Shown: one piece after another, positions 1-7,105 of the stretch
How the letters are laid out: the number at the start of each line of letters is the position of its first letter
How positions within the stretch are numbered: the first letter of the stretch is position 1
Program-made: the position numbers and the translations under genes
The notes under the pieces: generated by a model
Databases searched by the model: none
Told to the model about the DNA's origin: nothing
Seen by the model: the letters and a program-made list of their open reading frames with translations, nothing else
Assembly: GCA_002282555.1 (NCBI GenBank)
Contig: NCJR01000017.1
Span: 1-14,432, forward strand
Reading direction: 5' to 3'
DNA length: 14,432 bases
Source of the DNA: Rhodobacterales bacterium 34-62-10
Lineage (GTDB): Bacteria > Pseudomonadota > Alphaproteobacteria > Rhodobacterales > Rhodobacteraceae

Positions 1-712
1 CCATGCGCCATATGGGGTTCGTGATGCCGATGATGTGTATCGGCTGACCAAGGCCGCCGTGGAATATCTGTGGTCGCATGGCTGCGATCTGGTGATCCTG
101 GCTTGCAATACGGCCAGCGCCGCCGCCCTGCGCCGGATGCAGGAGGCGGGCGTGCCCCCCGGCAAGCGGGTGCTGGGCGTCTTCGTGCCGCTGATCGAGG
201 CGTTGACGGAACGGCAATGGGGCGACAACTCTCCGCCGCGTGAAGTGGCGGTGAAGCATGTCGCACTGTTTGCCACCCCCGCAACTGTGGCCAGCCGCGC
301 CTTTCAGCGCGAACTGGCATTCCGCGCCATCGGTGTGGATGTCGAGGCGCAGGCCTGCGGCGGTGTCGTCGATGCCATTGAGGACGGTGACATGATCCTC
401 GCCGAGGCGCTGGTGCGGTCCCATGTCGATGCGCTGAAGCGCAAGATGCCCCGGCCTGAGGCGGCCATTCTGGGTTGCACGCACTATCCGCTGATGCAGC
501 AGGTGTTTCAGGATGCGCTTGGGGCGGATGTGCAGGTCTATTCTCAGGCCAATCTTGTGGCCGAAAGCCTTGCCGATTATCTGAGCCGCCGCCCCGAGAT
601 GTTGGGCGCCGGAACAGATGATCTGTTCCTGACCACTGGCGATCCGCGCCGGGTATCGGACCGGGCCACGCAATTCCTGCGTCGTCAGATCACGTTTCGG
701 TCCGCTGGTTGA
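1..712 (+). CDS. murI: Glutamate racemase, 5' end outside the window
   Basis: This cytoplasmic enzyme interconverts L- and D-glutamate and supplies D-glutamate for peptidoglycan. The reading frame is already open at base 2 ([16 protein letters not shown]...), so the true start and the N-terminal Asp/Ser catalytic segment lie upstream of the window. Both family cysteine motifs are visible: ACNTASA, with its Cys codon at 104-106, and GCTHYPL, with its Cys codon at 476-478. These are the two acid/base cysteines of the Asp/Glu racemase fold. The in-frame GTG at 35 is internal, because conserved HAPYG sequence precedes it. The gene stops with TGA at 710-712. argC follows 84 bases later in the same direction. 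The identification is secure; only the missing N-terminus limits it. Confidence 0.95.
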   Translation, partial: HAPYGVRDADDVYRLTKAAVEYLWSHGCDLVILACNTASAAALRRMQEAGVPPGKRVLGVFVPLIEALTERQWGDNSPPREVAVKHVALFATPATVASRAFQRELAFRAIGVDVEAQACGGVVDAIEDGDMILAEALVRSHVDALKRKMPRPEAAILGCTHYPLMQQVFQDALGADVQVYSQANLVAESLADYLSRRPEMLGAGTDDLFLTTGDPRRVSDRATQFLRRQITFRSAG

Positions 713-756
713 TCCCGCGCAAAGTTTCCGTTTCTAATGTAGATGATGATACAAAC

Positions 757-780
757 TGCATCAGACGCCGTGCTGGTGCA
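757..780 (+). other. Small stem-loop ahead of argC
   Basis: TGCATCAG (757-764) can pair with CTGGTGCA (773-780), giving 8 bp including one G-U pair and an 8-base loop. It ends 2 bases before the GAAGGA ribosome-binding site of argC and has no T-run after it. It could be incidental, a weak barrier after murI, or a structure that affects argC translation. If the ATG at 743 were used, this stretch would instead be coding. Confidence 0.25.
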
Positions 781-796
781 TAGAAGGACAGATGAC

Positions 797-1825
797 ATGC
801 CGCATAACATCGCGATTCTGGGGGCTTCTGGTTATACGGGGGCAGAGCTTGTCCGCCTGATCGCCACGCATCCCAACATGCGCATTACCGCGATGGGGGC
901 CAATTCCAAGGCCGGGCAAAGCATGGCCGATGTGTTCCCGCATCTGCGCCATCTGGACCTGCCGGTTCTGCAGAAGATCGAGGAGATTGATTTCGCGGGT
1001 GTCGATCTGTGCTTTTGCGCGCTGCCGCATGCGACATCGCAGGAGGTGATCCGCGATCTGCCCAAAACCCTCAAGATCGTGGACCTGTCTGCCGATTTCC
1101 GGCTGCGCGACCCGGCGGAATACAAGCGCTGGTATGGCAATGACCATGCCGCGCTCGAATGTCAGGCCGAGGCTGTCTATGGTCTGACCGAGTTTTATCG
1201 CAACGAAATCCGCGCTGCGCGGTTGGTCGCGGGCACGGGTTGCAACGCGGCGACCGGCCAATATGCGCTGCGTCCGCTGATTGCCGAGGGTGTGATCGAT
1301 CTGGATGATATCATCCTTGATCTGAAGTGCGCGGTGTCCGGTGCGGGGCGCAGCCTCAAGGAAAACCTGCTGCATGCGGAATTGTCCGAGGGGTATCACG
1401 CCTATTCCGTCGGTGGTGTGCATCGCCACCTTGGTGAATTTGATCAGGAGTTATCCGCCATCGCAGGCCGTCCGGTTCAGGTGCAGTTCACGCCGCATCT
1501 GATCCCTGCCAACCGCGGCATTCTGGCGACCGTTTATGTCAAGGGTGACGCCGCTCGCATCCATGAGGTGCTGAGTGCCGCTTATGCCGAGGAGCCTTTC
1601 CTGCAAGTGCTGCCCTTCGGCCAGCATCCCAGCACGCGCCATATCCGCGGATCCAACTTCTGCCATATCGGTGTGGTGGCTGACCGGCGCCCGGGCCGGA
1701 CAATCGTGATCGCCGCGCTGGACAACTTGACAAAAGGTAGCAGCGGTCAAGCGTTGCAAAACGCGAATCTGATGTTAGGTGAAGATGAGACGACGGGGCT
1801 GATGCTGGCCCCCTGTTTCCCGTAA
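797..1825 (+). CDS. argC: N-acetyl-gamma-glutamyl-phosphate reductase
   Basis: ArgC performs the NADPH-dependent reduction of N-acetylglutamyl phosphate to the semialdehyde, the third step of arginine biosynthesis, in the cytoplasm. The chosen ATG at 797 gives 342 residues, the normal length. It is preceded by GAAGGA at 783-788, 8 bases upstream, and immediately begins the Rossmann nucleotide-binding motif [12 protein letters not shown]. An upstream in-frame ATG at 743 would add 18 residues that do not look like the family and has no clear ribosome-binding site. The active-site cysteine is C149 in AGTGCNAATG, and the conserved GVHRHLGE segment follows. The C-terminus has the usual [12 protein letters not shown] motif. 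ccmE starts 21 bases after the stop and may be co-transcribed. No arginine operator was recognised. Confidence 0.96.
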   Translation: MPHNIAILGASGYTGAELVRLIATHPNMRITAMGANSKAGQSMADVFPHLRHLDLPVLQKIEEIDFAGVDLCFCALPHATSQEVIRDLPKTLKIVDLSADFRLRDPAEYKRWYGNDHAALECQAEAVYGLTEFYRNEIRAARLVAGTGCNAATGQYALRPLIAEGVIDLDDIILDLKCAVSGAGRSLKENLLHAELSEGYHAYSVGGVHRHLGEFDQELSAIAGRPVQVQFTPHLIPANRGILATVYVKGDAARIHEVLSAAYAEEPFLQVLPFGQHPSTRHIRGSNFCHIGVVADRRPGRTIVIAALDNLTKGSSGQALQNANLMLGEDETTGLMLAPCFP

Positions 1826-1846
1826 ACCGGGACAAGGAGACGCAAG

Positions 1847-2311
1847 ATGGCAATGGGTGGATTGAAGAAGAAACGCCGCATCCAGATCGTGGCACTGGCG
1901 GCCGTCGCGCTGATGATCTCGACCGGGTTGATCGGCTATGCCATGCGCGATGGTATCAACTTTTTCCGCGCGCCCAGCCAGATCATCGCCGAACCGCCCG
2001 GCCCGAACGAGGTGTTCCGCATCGGCGGTCTGGTCGAGGAAGGCAGCATCGTGCGCGGTCAGGGCGAGCAGATCCGCTTCAGTGTGACCGATGGTGGGGC
2101 GAGTATCCCGGTTGTCTATTCAGGTGTGCTTCCCGATCTTTTCACCGAGAACGAGGGCATGGTGGGCACCGGTCGTCTGGTCGATGGTGTTTTCGAAGCC
2201 TCGGAAATCCTTGCAAAACACGACGAGACCTATATGCCCGCCGAGGTGATCGACGCGCTGAAAGAGCAGGGCGTTTACAAGGAGCCGACCTCGGAAGGGG
2301 CGGACAGTTAA
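1847..2311 (+). CDS. ccmE: Cytochrome c-type biogenesis protein CcmE (haem chaperone)
   Basis: CcmE binds haem covalently in the periplasm and hands it to the CcmF/CcmH haem lyase during System I cytochrome c maturation. The 154-residue product has a basic N-terminus (KKKRR), one membrane anchor at about residues 12-31, and then a periplasmic OB-fold domain. The haem-attachment histidine is H125 in AKHDETYMP, with the conserved Tyr four residues later (Y129), the standard HxxxY arrangement. AAGGAG at 1834-1839 sits 7 bases before the ATG. The gene follows argC by 21 bases. Its functional partners ccmF and ccmH lie 1.4 kb downstream, beyond the muramidase/holin pair. ccmABCDG and ccmI are not in this window. 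Confidence 0.96.
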   Translation: MAMGGLKKKRRIQIVALAAVALMISTGLIGYAMRDGINFFRAPSQIIAEPPGPNEVFRIGGLVEEGSIVRGQGEQIRFSVTDGGASIPVVYSGVLPDLFTENEGMVGTGRLVDGVFEASEILAKHDETYMPAEVIDALKEQGVYKEPTSEGADS

Positions 2312-2324
2312 CCTTGTGATGCCG

Positions 2325-2343
2325 GGGCCGCGCGGCCTGTTTT
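2325..2343 (+). terminator. Possible rho-independent terminator after ccmE
   Basis: The 12-base palindrome GGCCGCGCGGCC (2326-2337) lies 14 bases after the ccmE stop and is followed by TGTTTT. The stem is short (4 GC pairs plus a possible G-U pair, loop GCGC), so termination may be partial. It would separate argC-ccmE transcription from the lysis cassette. Confidence 0.4.
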
Positions 2344-2369
2344 GTCGAAATTAAGGTCCATGCATCAGC

Positions 2370-2394
2370 CTGATCCCGAAATATTTGGGGTCAG
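2370..2394 (+). promoter_or_regulatory. Hairpin/dyad just upstream of the muramidase start
   Basis: CTGATCCC (2370-2377) pairs with GGGGTCAG (2387-2394), giving 8 bp with one G-U pair around a 9-base AT-rich loop. It ends 5 bases before the ATG at 2400. GGGG at 2387-2390 is the only G-rich candidate for ribosome binding, and it is inside the stem. The structure could therefore restrain translation, or as DNA it could be a protein-binding dyad. The dyad is visible in the sequence; the function is inferred. Confidence 0.4.
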
Positions 2395-2399
2395 ACAGC

Positions 2400-3011
2400 A
2401 TGCAGACAGTCAACCAGATCGCACAGGATATCGTCGCCCGCGAGGGTGGCTTCGTGAATGATCACGCCGATCCGGGTGGGGCCACGAAGCATGGCGTGAC
2501 CATTGGGACAATGCGTCGCCTTGGATTGGATCTGACCAACGATGGCAAAGTGACAATTGCCGATGTCGAGGCGATGACACAGCCCCGCGCCGCCGAGATT
2601 TTCGTCGAACATTACTTCCGTGCCCCCGGACTTGACCGTTTGCCCGAGCGGATTCAGGCCAGCGTGTTCGACATGTATGTGAATGCCGGTGCCAATGCGG
2701 TGAAAATCCTGCAACGCCTGCTGCGTCAGATGGGCCAAACCGTCACCGTTGACGGGATCGTGGGTCCGCAGACCATCGCCGCCAGTCAAGCGGCCGCCGC
2801 TGCCGCCCCTGATCATCTGGCCGATGCCTATGGCATCGCGCGGCGCAACTATTATCTGCGACTGGCCGACTTGCGGCCCTCCAGCCGGAAATTCGCGCGT
2901 AGTCAGAACGGCACCAAGGGCGGGTGGATCAAGCGGGCCGAGGAATTCATCCACCCCCGCTATCATCTGAGCCAGACCGAGTTCGCAACGAGGACCGCGC
3001 AATGGCATTGA
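2400..3011 (+). CDS. GH108-type N-acetylmuramidase (holin-associated endolysin)
   Basis: This is a predicted peptidoglycan-cleaving lysozyme of 203 residues with no signal peptide, so it would need the adjacent holin to reach the wall. The N-terminal GH108 domain carries the catalytic Glu E15 in the AREGGF motif, followed by HADPGGATKHGVTIGT (about 22-37). Residues 44-55 form a dockerin/EF-hand-like loop (D44, T46, D48-G49, D55) that could bind calcium. The second half (about 82-155, with VFDMYVNAGA and VDGIVGPQTI) is the peptidoglycan-binding type 3 domain usual in this family. ATG at 2400 was chosen over the in-frame TTG at 2385 because GH108 homology starts close to it; neither has a strong ribosome-binding site. 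The gene overlaps the holin by 10 bases. From memory, the endolysin that releases the Rhodobacter capsulatus GTA is of this kind. A prophage remnant is possible, but no other phage genes are near. Confidence 0.9.
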   Translation: MQTVNQIAQDIVAREGGFVNDHADPGGATKHGVTIGTMRRLGLDLTNDGKVTIADVEAMTQPRAAEIFVEHYFRAPGLDRLPERIQASVFDMYVNAGANAVKILQRLLRQMGQTVTVDGIVGPQTIAASQAAAAAAPDHLADAYGIARRNYYLRLADLRPSSRKFARSQNGTKGGWIKRAEEFIHPRYHLSQTEFATRTAQWH

Positions 3012-3607
3012 TCGACACGGTCCTGACTGCGGTTTTCGGAGGCGGGCGCAATGTCTTGCGTGAAACCGCCGAGGTCTTTCGTGCAAACGCCGAGGAAGAT
3101 GCTGCGCGTGACGCAGCCCTCAGGCAGGCGGCTTTGACGCAGTTCGGCGCAGAGTTTACATTGGCGCGCCAGGGCTGGTTTGACCGGATGGTGGATGCCG
3201 CCAACCGCCTGCCGCGCCCACTGATGGCGCTTGGCACATTGGGGCTGTTCGTGTCGGCGATGGTCGATCCGGTCTGGTTCGCCAGCCGGATGCAGGGCAT
3301 TGCGCTGGTGCCAGAGCCACTATGGTGGCTTCTGGGGGCGATCGTATCCTTTTATTTCGGTGCGCGGCATCAGGCCAAAGGGCAGGAGTTTCAGGTCCGG
3401 GTCGCGCAAACCATGGCGCAGGTGCCGCGGGTTGTGGACAACATCAAGGCGCTGCGCGCGCTTGATGCGGGTCAGGCGGCAGCTGTGGAGACATCCGTTG
3501 CGACGGCACCGGGTCCTGATGCGCCTGACGCGGCCGACAATCCGGCACTTGCCGATTGGCGGCGCGGATCGGCAACGCCCCATTCCGACCCAGTGGGTGG
3601 GCGGTGA
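3002..3607 (+). CDS. Holin of the GTA-release three-TM family
   Basis: This 201-residue inner-membrane protein is predicted to form lesions that let the neighbouring muramidase reach peptidoglycan. It has an amphipathic N-terminus (ALIDTVLTAVFGGGRNVL), a charged helical segment (about 20-66), and hydrophobic segments at about 72-90 and 104-120. An unusually long hydrophilic Ala/Asp/Pro-rich tail runs from about 155 to 201. The layout and the DxxxxFGGGRNVLRETAEVFR-like start resemble the Pfam family PF11351, named for gene-transfer release. The start at 3002 has AGGA at 2991-2994 and lies inside the last codons of the muramidase gene (10-base overlap), which suggests translational coupling. 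The frame stays open upstream to 2924, but that part is not family-like. The holin role rests on context and family resemblance, so the function is less certain than the gene. Confidence 0.85.
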   Translation: MALIDTVLTAVFGGGRNVLRETAEVFRANAEEDAARDAALRQAALTQFGAEFTLARQGWFDRMVDAANRLPRPLMALGTLGLFVSAMVDPVWFASRMQGIALVPEPLWWLLGAIVSFYFGARHQAKGQEFQVRVAQTMAQVPRVVDNIKALRALDAGQAAAVETSVATAPGPDAPDAADNPALADWRRGSATPHSDPVGGR

Positions 3608-3656
3608 TCGCCCTGACGGGCCGCGACAATGTGAACACCGTGGAATACCGATTCCG

Positions 3657-3686
3657 TTTGGCCAGCATCCAAGCACGCACTATAAC
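3657..3686 (+). promoter_or_regulatory. Candidate promoter for ccmF
   Basis: TTTGGC (3657-3662) and TATAAC (3681-3686) are separated by 18 bases, and the ATG of ccmF is at 3693. Transcription would begin at or very near the start codon, giving a leaderless or very short-leader mRNA. ccmF has no convincing ribosome-binding site (only AGG at 3686-3688, 4 bases from the ATG), which fits. This is consensus matching only. Confidence 0.35.
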
Positions 3687-3692
3687 AGGCGC

Positions 3693-5669
3693 ATGATAGT
3701 AGAACTCGGACATTTCGCCCTCATCCTTGCCTTCCTTGTCGCCTGTGTTCAGGCGGTGGTGCCGCTGATTGGCGCGCATCAACGCTGGCCGGGCTGGATG
3801 GCCATGGCCGAACCTGCGGCCAACGCGCAATTCATGCTGACGGCGTTTTCCTTCGGCGCGCTGACATATGCTTTCGTGACCTCCGATTTCTCGGTGGCAC
3901 TGGTGGTGCAGAACTCTCACTCGCTCAAACCCATGATCTACAAGATCAGCGGTGTCTGGGGGAACCATGAGGGGTCGATGCTGCTCTGGGTGCTGATCCT
4001 GACGCTGTTCGGCGCAATGGCGGCGTGGTTCGGGGGCAATTTGCCGCCCACGCTCAAGGCGCGCGTGCTGGCGGTGCAATCCTCGGTATCGGTTGCGTTT
4101 TTCGCCTTCATCATCTTCACGTCGAACCCGTTCATACGCATGACGGTGCCGCCCTTCGACGGGCAAGACCTGAACCCGTTGTTGCAGGACCCCGGTTTGG
4201 CCTTCCATCCGCCCTTCCTTTATCTGGGCTATGTCGGCTTGAGCCTTGCCTTCTCCTTTGCGGTCGCGGCCCTGATCGAGGGACGCGTCGATGCCGCATG
4301 GGGGCGCTGGGTGCGTCCGTGGACCTTGCTGGCATGGGTCAACCTGACCATCGGGATCGGCCTTGGCAGTTGGTGGGCCTATTACGAACTGGGCTGGGGC
4401 GGTTTCTGGTTCTGGGACCCGGTCGAGAATGCAAGCTTCATGCCATGGCTTCTGGCCGCAGCCCTGCTGCATTCGTCGATCGTGGTGGAAAAGCGGGAAA
4501 GCCTGAAAAGCTGGACCATCCTGCTGGCGATTCTGGCCTTTGGCTTTTCGCTGATCGGGACGTTCATCGTCCGGTCGGGCGTGATCACCTCGGTGCATGC
4601 CTTTGCCAATGATCCCGAACGCGGCGTGTTCATCCTGATGATCCTGGGCTTTTTCATGGGCGGGGCGCTGACCTTGTTCGCGTTTCGCGCCGCTTCGATG
4701 GAAGCCAAGGGCGTGTTCAGCCTTGTCAGCCGCGAAAGTGCGCTGGTGTTCAACAACATCCTGCTGGCTGTGTCCTGTTTCGTCGTGTTCATCGGAACGA
4801 TCTGGCCACTGATCGCGGAGATGCTGTTTGACCGTAAACTGTCGGTCGGGCCGCCGTTCTTTGATATGGCCTTCACCCCCTTCATGGTGGTGCTGGGGGC
4901 TATCCTGCCCATCGGGGCCATGATGCCATGGAAGCGGGCAGAGGTGGGGCGGAGCTTCCGGCCCCTGATTCCGGCGTTCATTCTGGCCTTGTCGGTTGCA
5001 GTGCTGGCCTTTGCGTTGCAGACCGGTCGCTCGGCGCTGGGTCCGGTCGGTCTGTTCCTGGGGACATGGCTGATTTCCGGCGCCTTGGTCGATGTCTGGT
5101 CGCGGACCGGGCGGGGTGAGATTGCGGGCCGGTTTGGTCGCTTGAGCCGCTTGCCGCGGGCTGATTGGGGCAAGGCTGTGGCCCATGCCGGTTTTGGCGT
5201 GACCATGATGGGGATCGCCGGCCATCTGGCGTGGCAGCAGGAGGATATCCGTGTCGTCCAGTTCAACGAACCGTTTGAAGTGGCTGGCTTCACGCTTAAC
5301 CTGACCGATGTGCGGCAGGTCGAGGGGCCGAATTACATCTCGACCATGGGATGGGTCGAGCTGTCCCGTGACGGAGAAGCGATTTCCACCCTGACACCGG
5401 AAAAGCGTTTCTATCCGGTGGCGGAGATGCCCACGACCGAGGCCGCCATCGATATCGGCTTCTGGCGCGATGTCTATGTGGTGATCGGCGATCCGCAGGC
5501 CAACGGTGGTTGGGCGATCCGCACCTATTACAAGCCCTTGGCCAACTGGATCTGGGGCGGCACCATCCTGATGGCGCTTGGCGGGATGCTCAGCATCAGT
5601 GACCGGCGTTTCCGGGTGGCCGCAGGTGCGGCGCGCCGTGAACCGACGGCGGGAGTGCCTGCGGAATGA
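3693..5669 (+). CDS. ccmF: Haem lyase subunit CcmF
   Basis: CcmF is the large multi-pass inner-membrane protein that takes haem from CcmE and attaches it to apocytochrome c on the periplasmic side. The ATG at 3693 gives 658 residues, the usual length, starting MIVELGHFALILAFLV. The open frame extends upstream to 3231, but that part is in the holin gene and not family-like. The tryptophan-rich haem-handling (WWD) motif is at about 235-247 (WGGFWFWDPVENA). Histidines at the positions expected for haem ligands are present: H172 (AFHPPF), H260 (LLHSS), H302 (SVHAF) and H498 (AHAGFG). These match the E. coli ligand histidines H173, H261, H303 and H491. Many membrane segments and a large periplasmic loop near the C-terminus are visible. 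Its stop overlaps the ccmH start (ATGA), indicating coupling. Confidence 0.97.
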   Translation: MIVELGHFALILAFLVACVQAVVPLIGAHQRWPGWMAMAEPAANAQFMLTAFSFGALTYAFVTSDFSVALVVQNSHSLKPMIYKISGVWGNHEGSMLLWVLILTLFGAMAAWFGGNLPPTLKARVLAVQSSVSVAFFAFIIFTSNPFIRMTVPPFDGQDLNPLLQDPGLAFHPPFLYLGYVGLSLAFSFAVAALIEGRVDAAWGRWVRPWTLLAWVNLTIGIGLGSWWAYYELGWGGFWFWDPVENASFMPWLLAAALLHSSIVVEKRESLKSWTILLAILAFGFSLIGTFIVRSGVITSVHAFANDPERGVFILMILGFFMGGALTLFAFRAASMEAKGVFSLVSRESALVFNNILLAVSCFVVFIGTIWPLIAEMLFDRKLSVGPPFFDMAFTPFMVVLGAILPIGAMMPWKRAEVGRSFRPLIPAFILALSVAVLAFALQTGRSALGPVGLFLGTWLISGALVDVWSRTGRGEIAGRFGRLSRLPRADWGKAVAHAGFGVTMMGIAGHLAWQQEDIRVVQFNEPFEVAGFTLNLTDVRQVEGPNYISTMGWVELSRDGEAISTLTPEKRFYPVAEMPTTEAAIDIGFWRDVYVVIGDPQANGGWAIRTYYKPLANWIWGGTILMALGGMLSISDRRFRVAAGAARREPTAGVPAE

Positions 5670-6151
5670 TGCGTCTGTTCCTGGCCTTGTGGCTGGCCTT
5701 GGTTGGCTTGGCGCCGCTGTCAATCATGACGGCGGCACCTGCCTATGCAGTGCTACCCGATGAGATACTGGATGATCCAGCGCTGGAAAGCCGCGCGCGC
5801 GAGTTGTCGCGGGGCTTGCGCTGCATGGTGTGCCGGAATGAAAGCATTGACGAGTCCAATGCGGAACTGGCCCGTGACATGCGGATTCTTGTGCGCGAAC
5901 GTCTGGTCGCGGGGGATAGCGATCAGGAGGTCGTAGAGTTTGTCGTGGATCGTTATGGCGAGTATGCGCTGCTGAAACCGACCACGGGAGGGGCGAACTG
6001 GCTGCTTTGGGCGGCTGGTCCCTTGATGATGTTACTGGCCCTTGGCGTTGGTATTTCGTATTTGCGCACCCGCCAATCCGCGACGGAAGTGGGGGCCGGT
6101 CACCTGAGCGACGAGGAAAAAGCCAAGCTCAGCAAGATTCTGGAGGACTGA
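5666..6151 (+). CDS. ccmH: Cytochrome c-type biogenesis protein CcmH
   Basis: CcmH is a membrane-anchored periplasmic thiol-disulfide protein that keeps the CxxCH cysteines of apocytochrome c reduced for haem attachment. The 161-residue product has a signal peptide (about 1-28, ending AAPAYA), the diagnostic LRCMVC motif (C53, C56), a three-helix domain, and a C-terminal membrane anchor at about 108-129 followed by a short charged tail. It corresponds to the N-terminal half of the longer E. coli CcmH, called CcmL/CycL in some species. The CcmI-like half is absent here and is probably encoded elsewhere. The start overlaps the ccmF stop by 4 bases. Confidence 0.96.
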   Translation: MMRLFLALWLALVGLAPLSIMTAAPAYAVLPDEILDDPALESRARELSRGLRCMVCRNESIDESNAELARDMRILVRERLVAGDSDQEVVEFVVDRYGEYALLKPTTGGANWLLWAAGPLMMLLALGVGISYLRTRQSATEVGAGHLSDEEKAKLSKILED

Positions 6152-6229
6152 CGCCGGGTTTGATCTTTCCCCTGTCACGCGCTGCGATAATGTGTCGCCA
6201 AGAGGCGGAGACAAGGAAAGGCCGATCCC

Positions 6230-7006
6230 ATGGAGTATCAGACCATCACGCTGGACATCACTGATGATGTTGCGGTGCTGACCCTTAACCGCGCGGACAA
6301 GATGAACGCGCTCAACACCCAGATGCGGGCCGAGATCGCAGATGCGGCGCGCACAGCGGGCAAGGCCGCGCGGGTCTTGGTGCTGACAGGCGCGGGACGC
6401 GCCTTCTGCTCGGGTCAGGATCTGAGCGACCGCGCCAATGCCGCCAATCTGGATATGGAGCGCACGCTGCGCGACGAATACCTGCCGATGCTTCAGGCAA
6501 TCTATGATTGCCCGATCCCCACGATCAGTGCCGTGAATGGCGCCGCGGCCGGGGCAGGGGCGAACCTTGCGCTGGCGGCGGATGTGGTGATCGCCAGCCA
6601 AAGCGCCTATTTCCTGCAGGCGTTCACCCGGATCGGTCTGATCCCGGATGCGGGCGGCACTTATTGGATGACGCGACAGATGGGGACGGCAAAGGCGATG
6701 GGAGCGGCGCTGTTCGCAGACAAGATCAGCGCGAGCCAAGCCGATGACTGGGGCCTGATCTGGGAAGCCGTGGCCGATGATGCGTTTGACGCAACGTGGC
6801 GCGCGCGTGCTGCGCATCTGGCCAAAGGGCCAACCGTTGCTTACGCTCATGTGAAACAGGCGATCCGGGGGAGCTGGGACAACAGTCTTGAGGATCAACT
6901 GGCCATGGAAGGCCGCTTTCAGGGCACCTGCGGCAAGACCCGTGATTTCAAGGAAGGCGTGATGGCGTTTCTTGAGAAGCGTCCCGCCAGTTTCGAGGGT
7001 CGCTGA
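6230..7006 (+). CDS. PaaG-like enoyl-CoA hydratase/isomerase
   Basis: This is a crotonase-fold enzyme of 258 residues acting on acyl-CoA esters. It has the oxyanion-hole segments GRAFCSGQDLSDR (57-69) and NGAAAGAGANLALA (103-116), and an aspartate (D140) in GLIPDAGGT where PaaG-type isomerases carry their catalytic Asp. The WGLIW and C-terminal KEGVMAFLEKRP segments also resemble E. coli PaaG (ring-epoxide isomerase of phenylacetate degradation). No other paa genes are nearby, so the substrate cannot be assigned. It could be a general delta3-delta2 enoyl-CoA isomerase or hydratase. AAGGAAAGG at 6213-6221 precedes the ATG by 8 bases. The 78-base gap after ccmH contains TGCGATAAT (6183-6191), an extended -10-like sequence, so a promoter of its own is possible. 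Confidence 0.9.
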   Translation: MEYQTITLDITDDVAVLTLNRADKMNALNTQMRAEIADAARTAGKAARVLVLTGAGRAFCSGQDLSDRANAANLDMERTLRDEYLPMLQAIYDCPIPTISAVNGAAAGAGANLALAADVVIASQSAYFLQAFTRIGLIPDAGGTYWMTRQMGTAKAMGAALFADKISASQADDWGLIWEAVADDAFDATWRARAAHLAKGPTVAYAHVKQAIRGSWDNSLEDQLAMEGRFQGTCGKTRDFKEGVMAFLEKRPASFEGR

Positions 7007-7058
7007 GGCACCTTATCCGTCCTGCGGACGTCTTCGGATGTCCGTGGGTCACAACGAA

Positions 7059-7084
7059 AAACGGCGCCCCAAGAGGCGCCGTTT
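7059..7084. terminator. Bidirectional terminator between convergent genes
   Basis: AAACGGCGCC (7059-7068) and GGCGCCGTTT (7075-7084) form a perfect 10-bp stem with a 6-base loop. The stem is A-rich on the left and T-rich on the right, so it would work in both directions. It lies between the PaaG-like gene (ends 7006, plus) and gltA (ends 7106, minus). Confidence 0.85.
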
Positions 7085-7105
7085 GTCATTTCTGTTCGGG
7101 TATCC

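Noticed and set aside
2400..3607. Prophage remnant interpretation of the muramidase/holin pair
   Set aside because: No integrase, terminase, structural or repressor genes, attachment repeats or visible shift in composition are present around it, and both neighbours are intact core genes. A GTA-type cassette fits better.
3444..5723. 759-codon open frame on the minus strand opposite ccmF
   Set aside because: It is antisense to a clear CcmF with all motifs. The translation is His/Arg/Gln-rich low-complexity sequence typical of a shadow frame in GC-rich DNA.
797..6151. A single argC-ccmE-lysis-ccmF-ccmH operon
   Set aside because: The GC hairpin with a T-rich tail after ccmE and the 85-base gap with a promoter-like element before ccmF argue for separate units, although read-through cannot be excluded from sequence alone.
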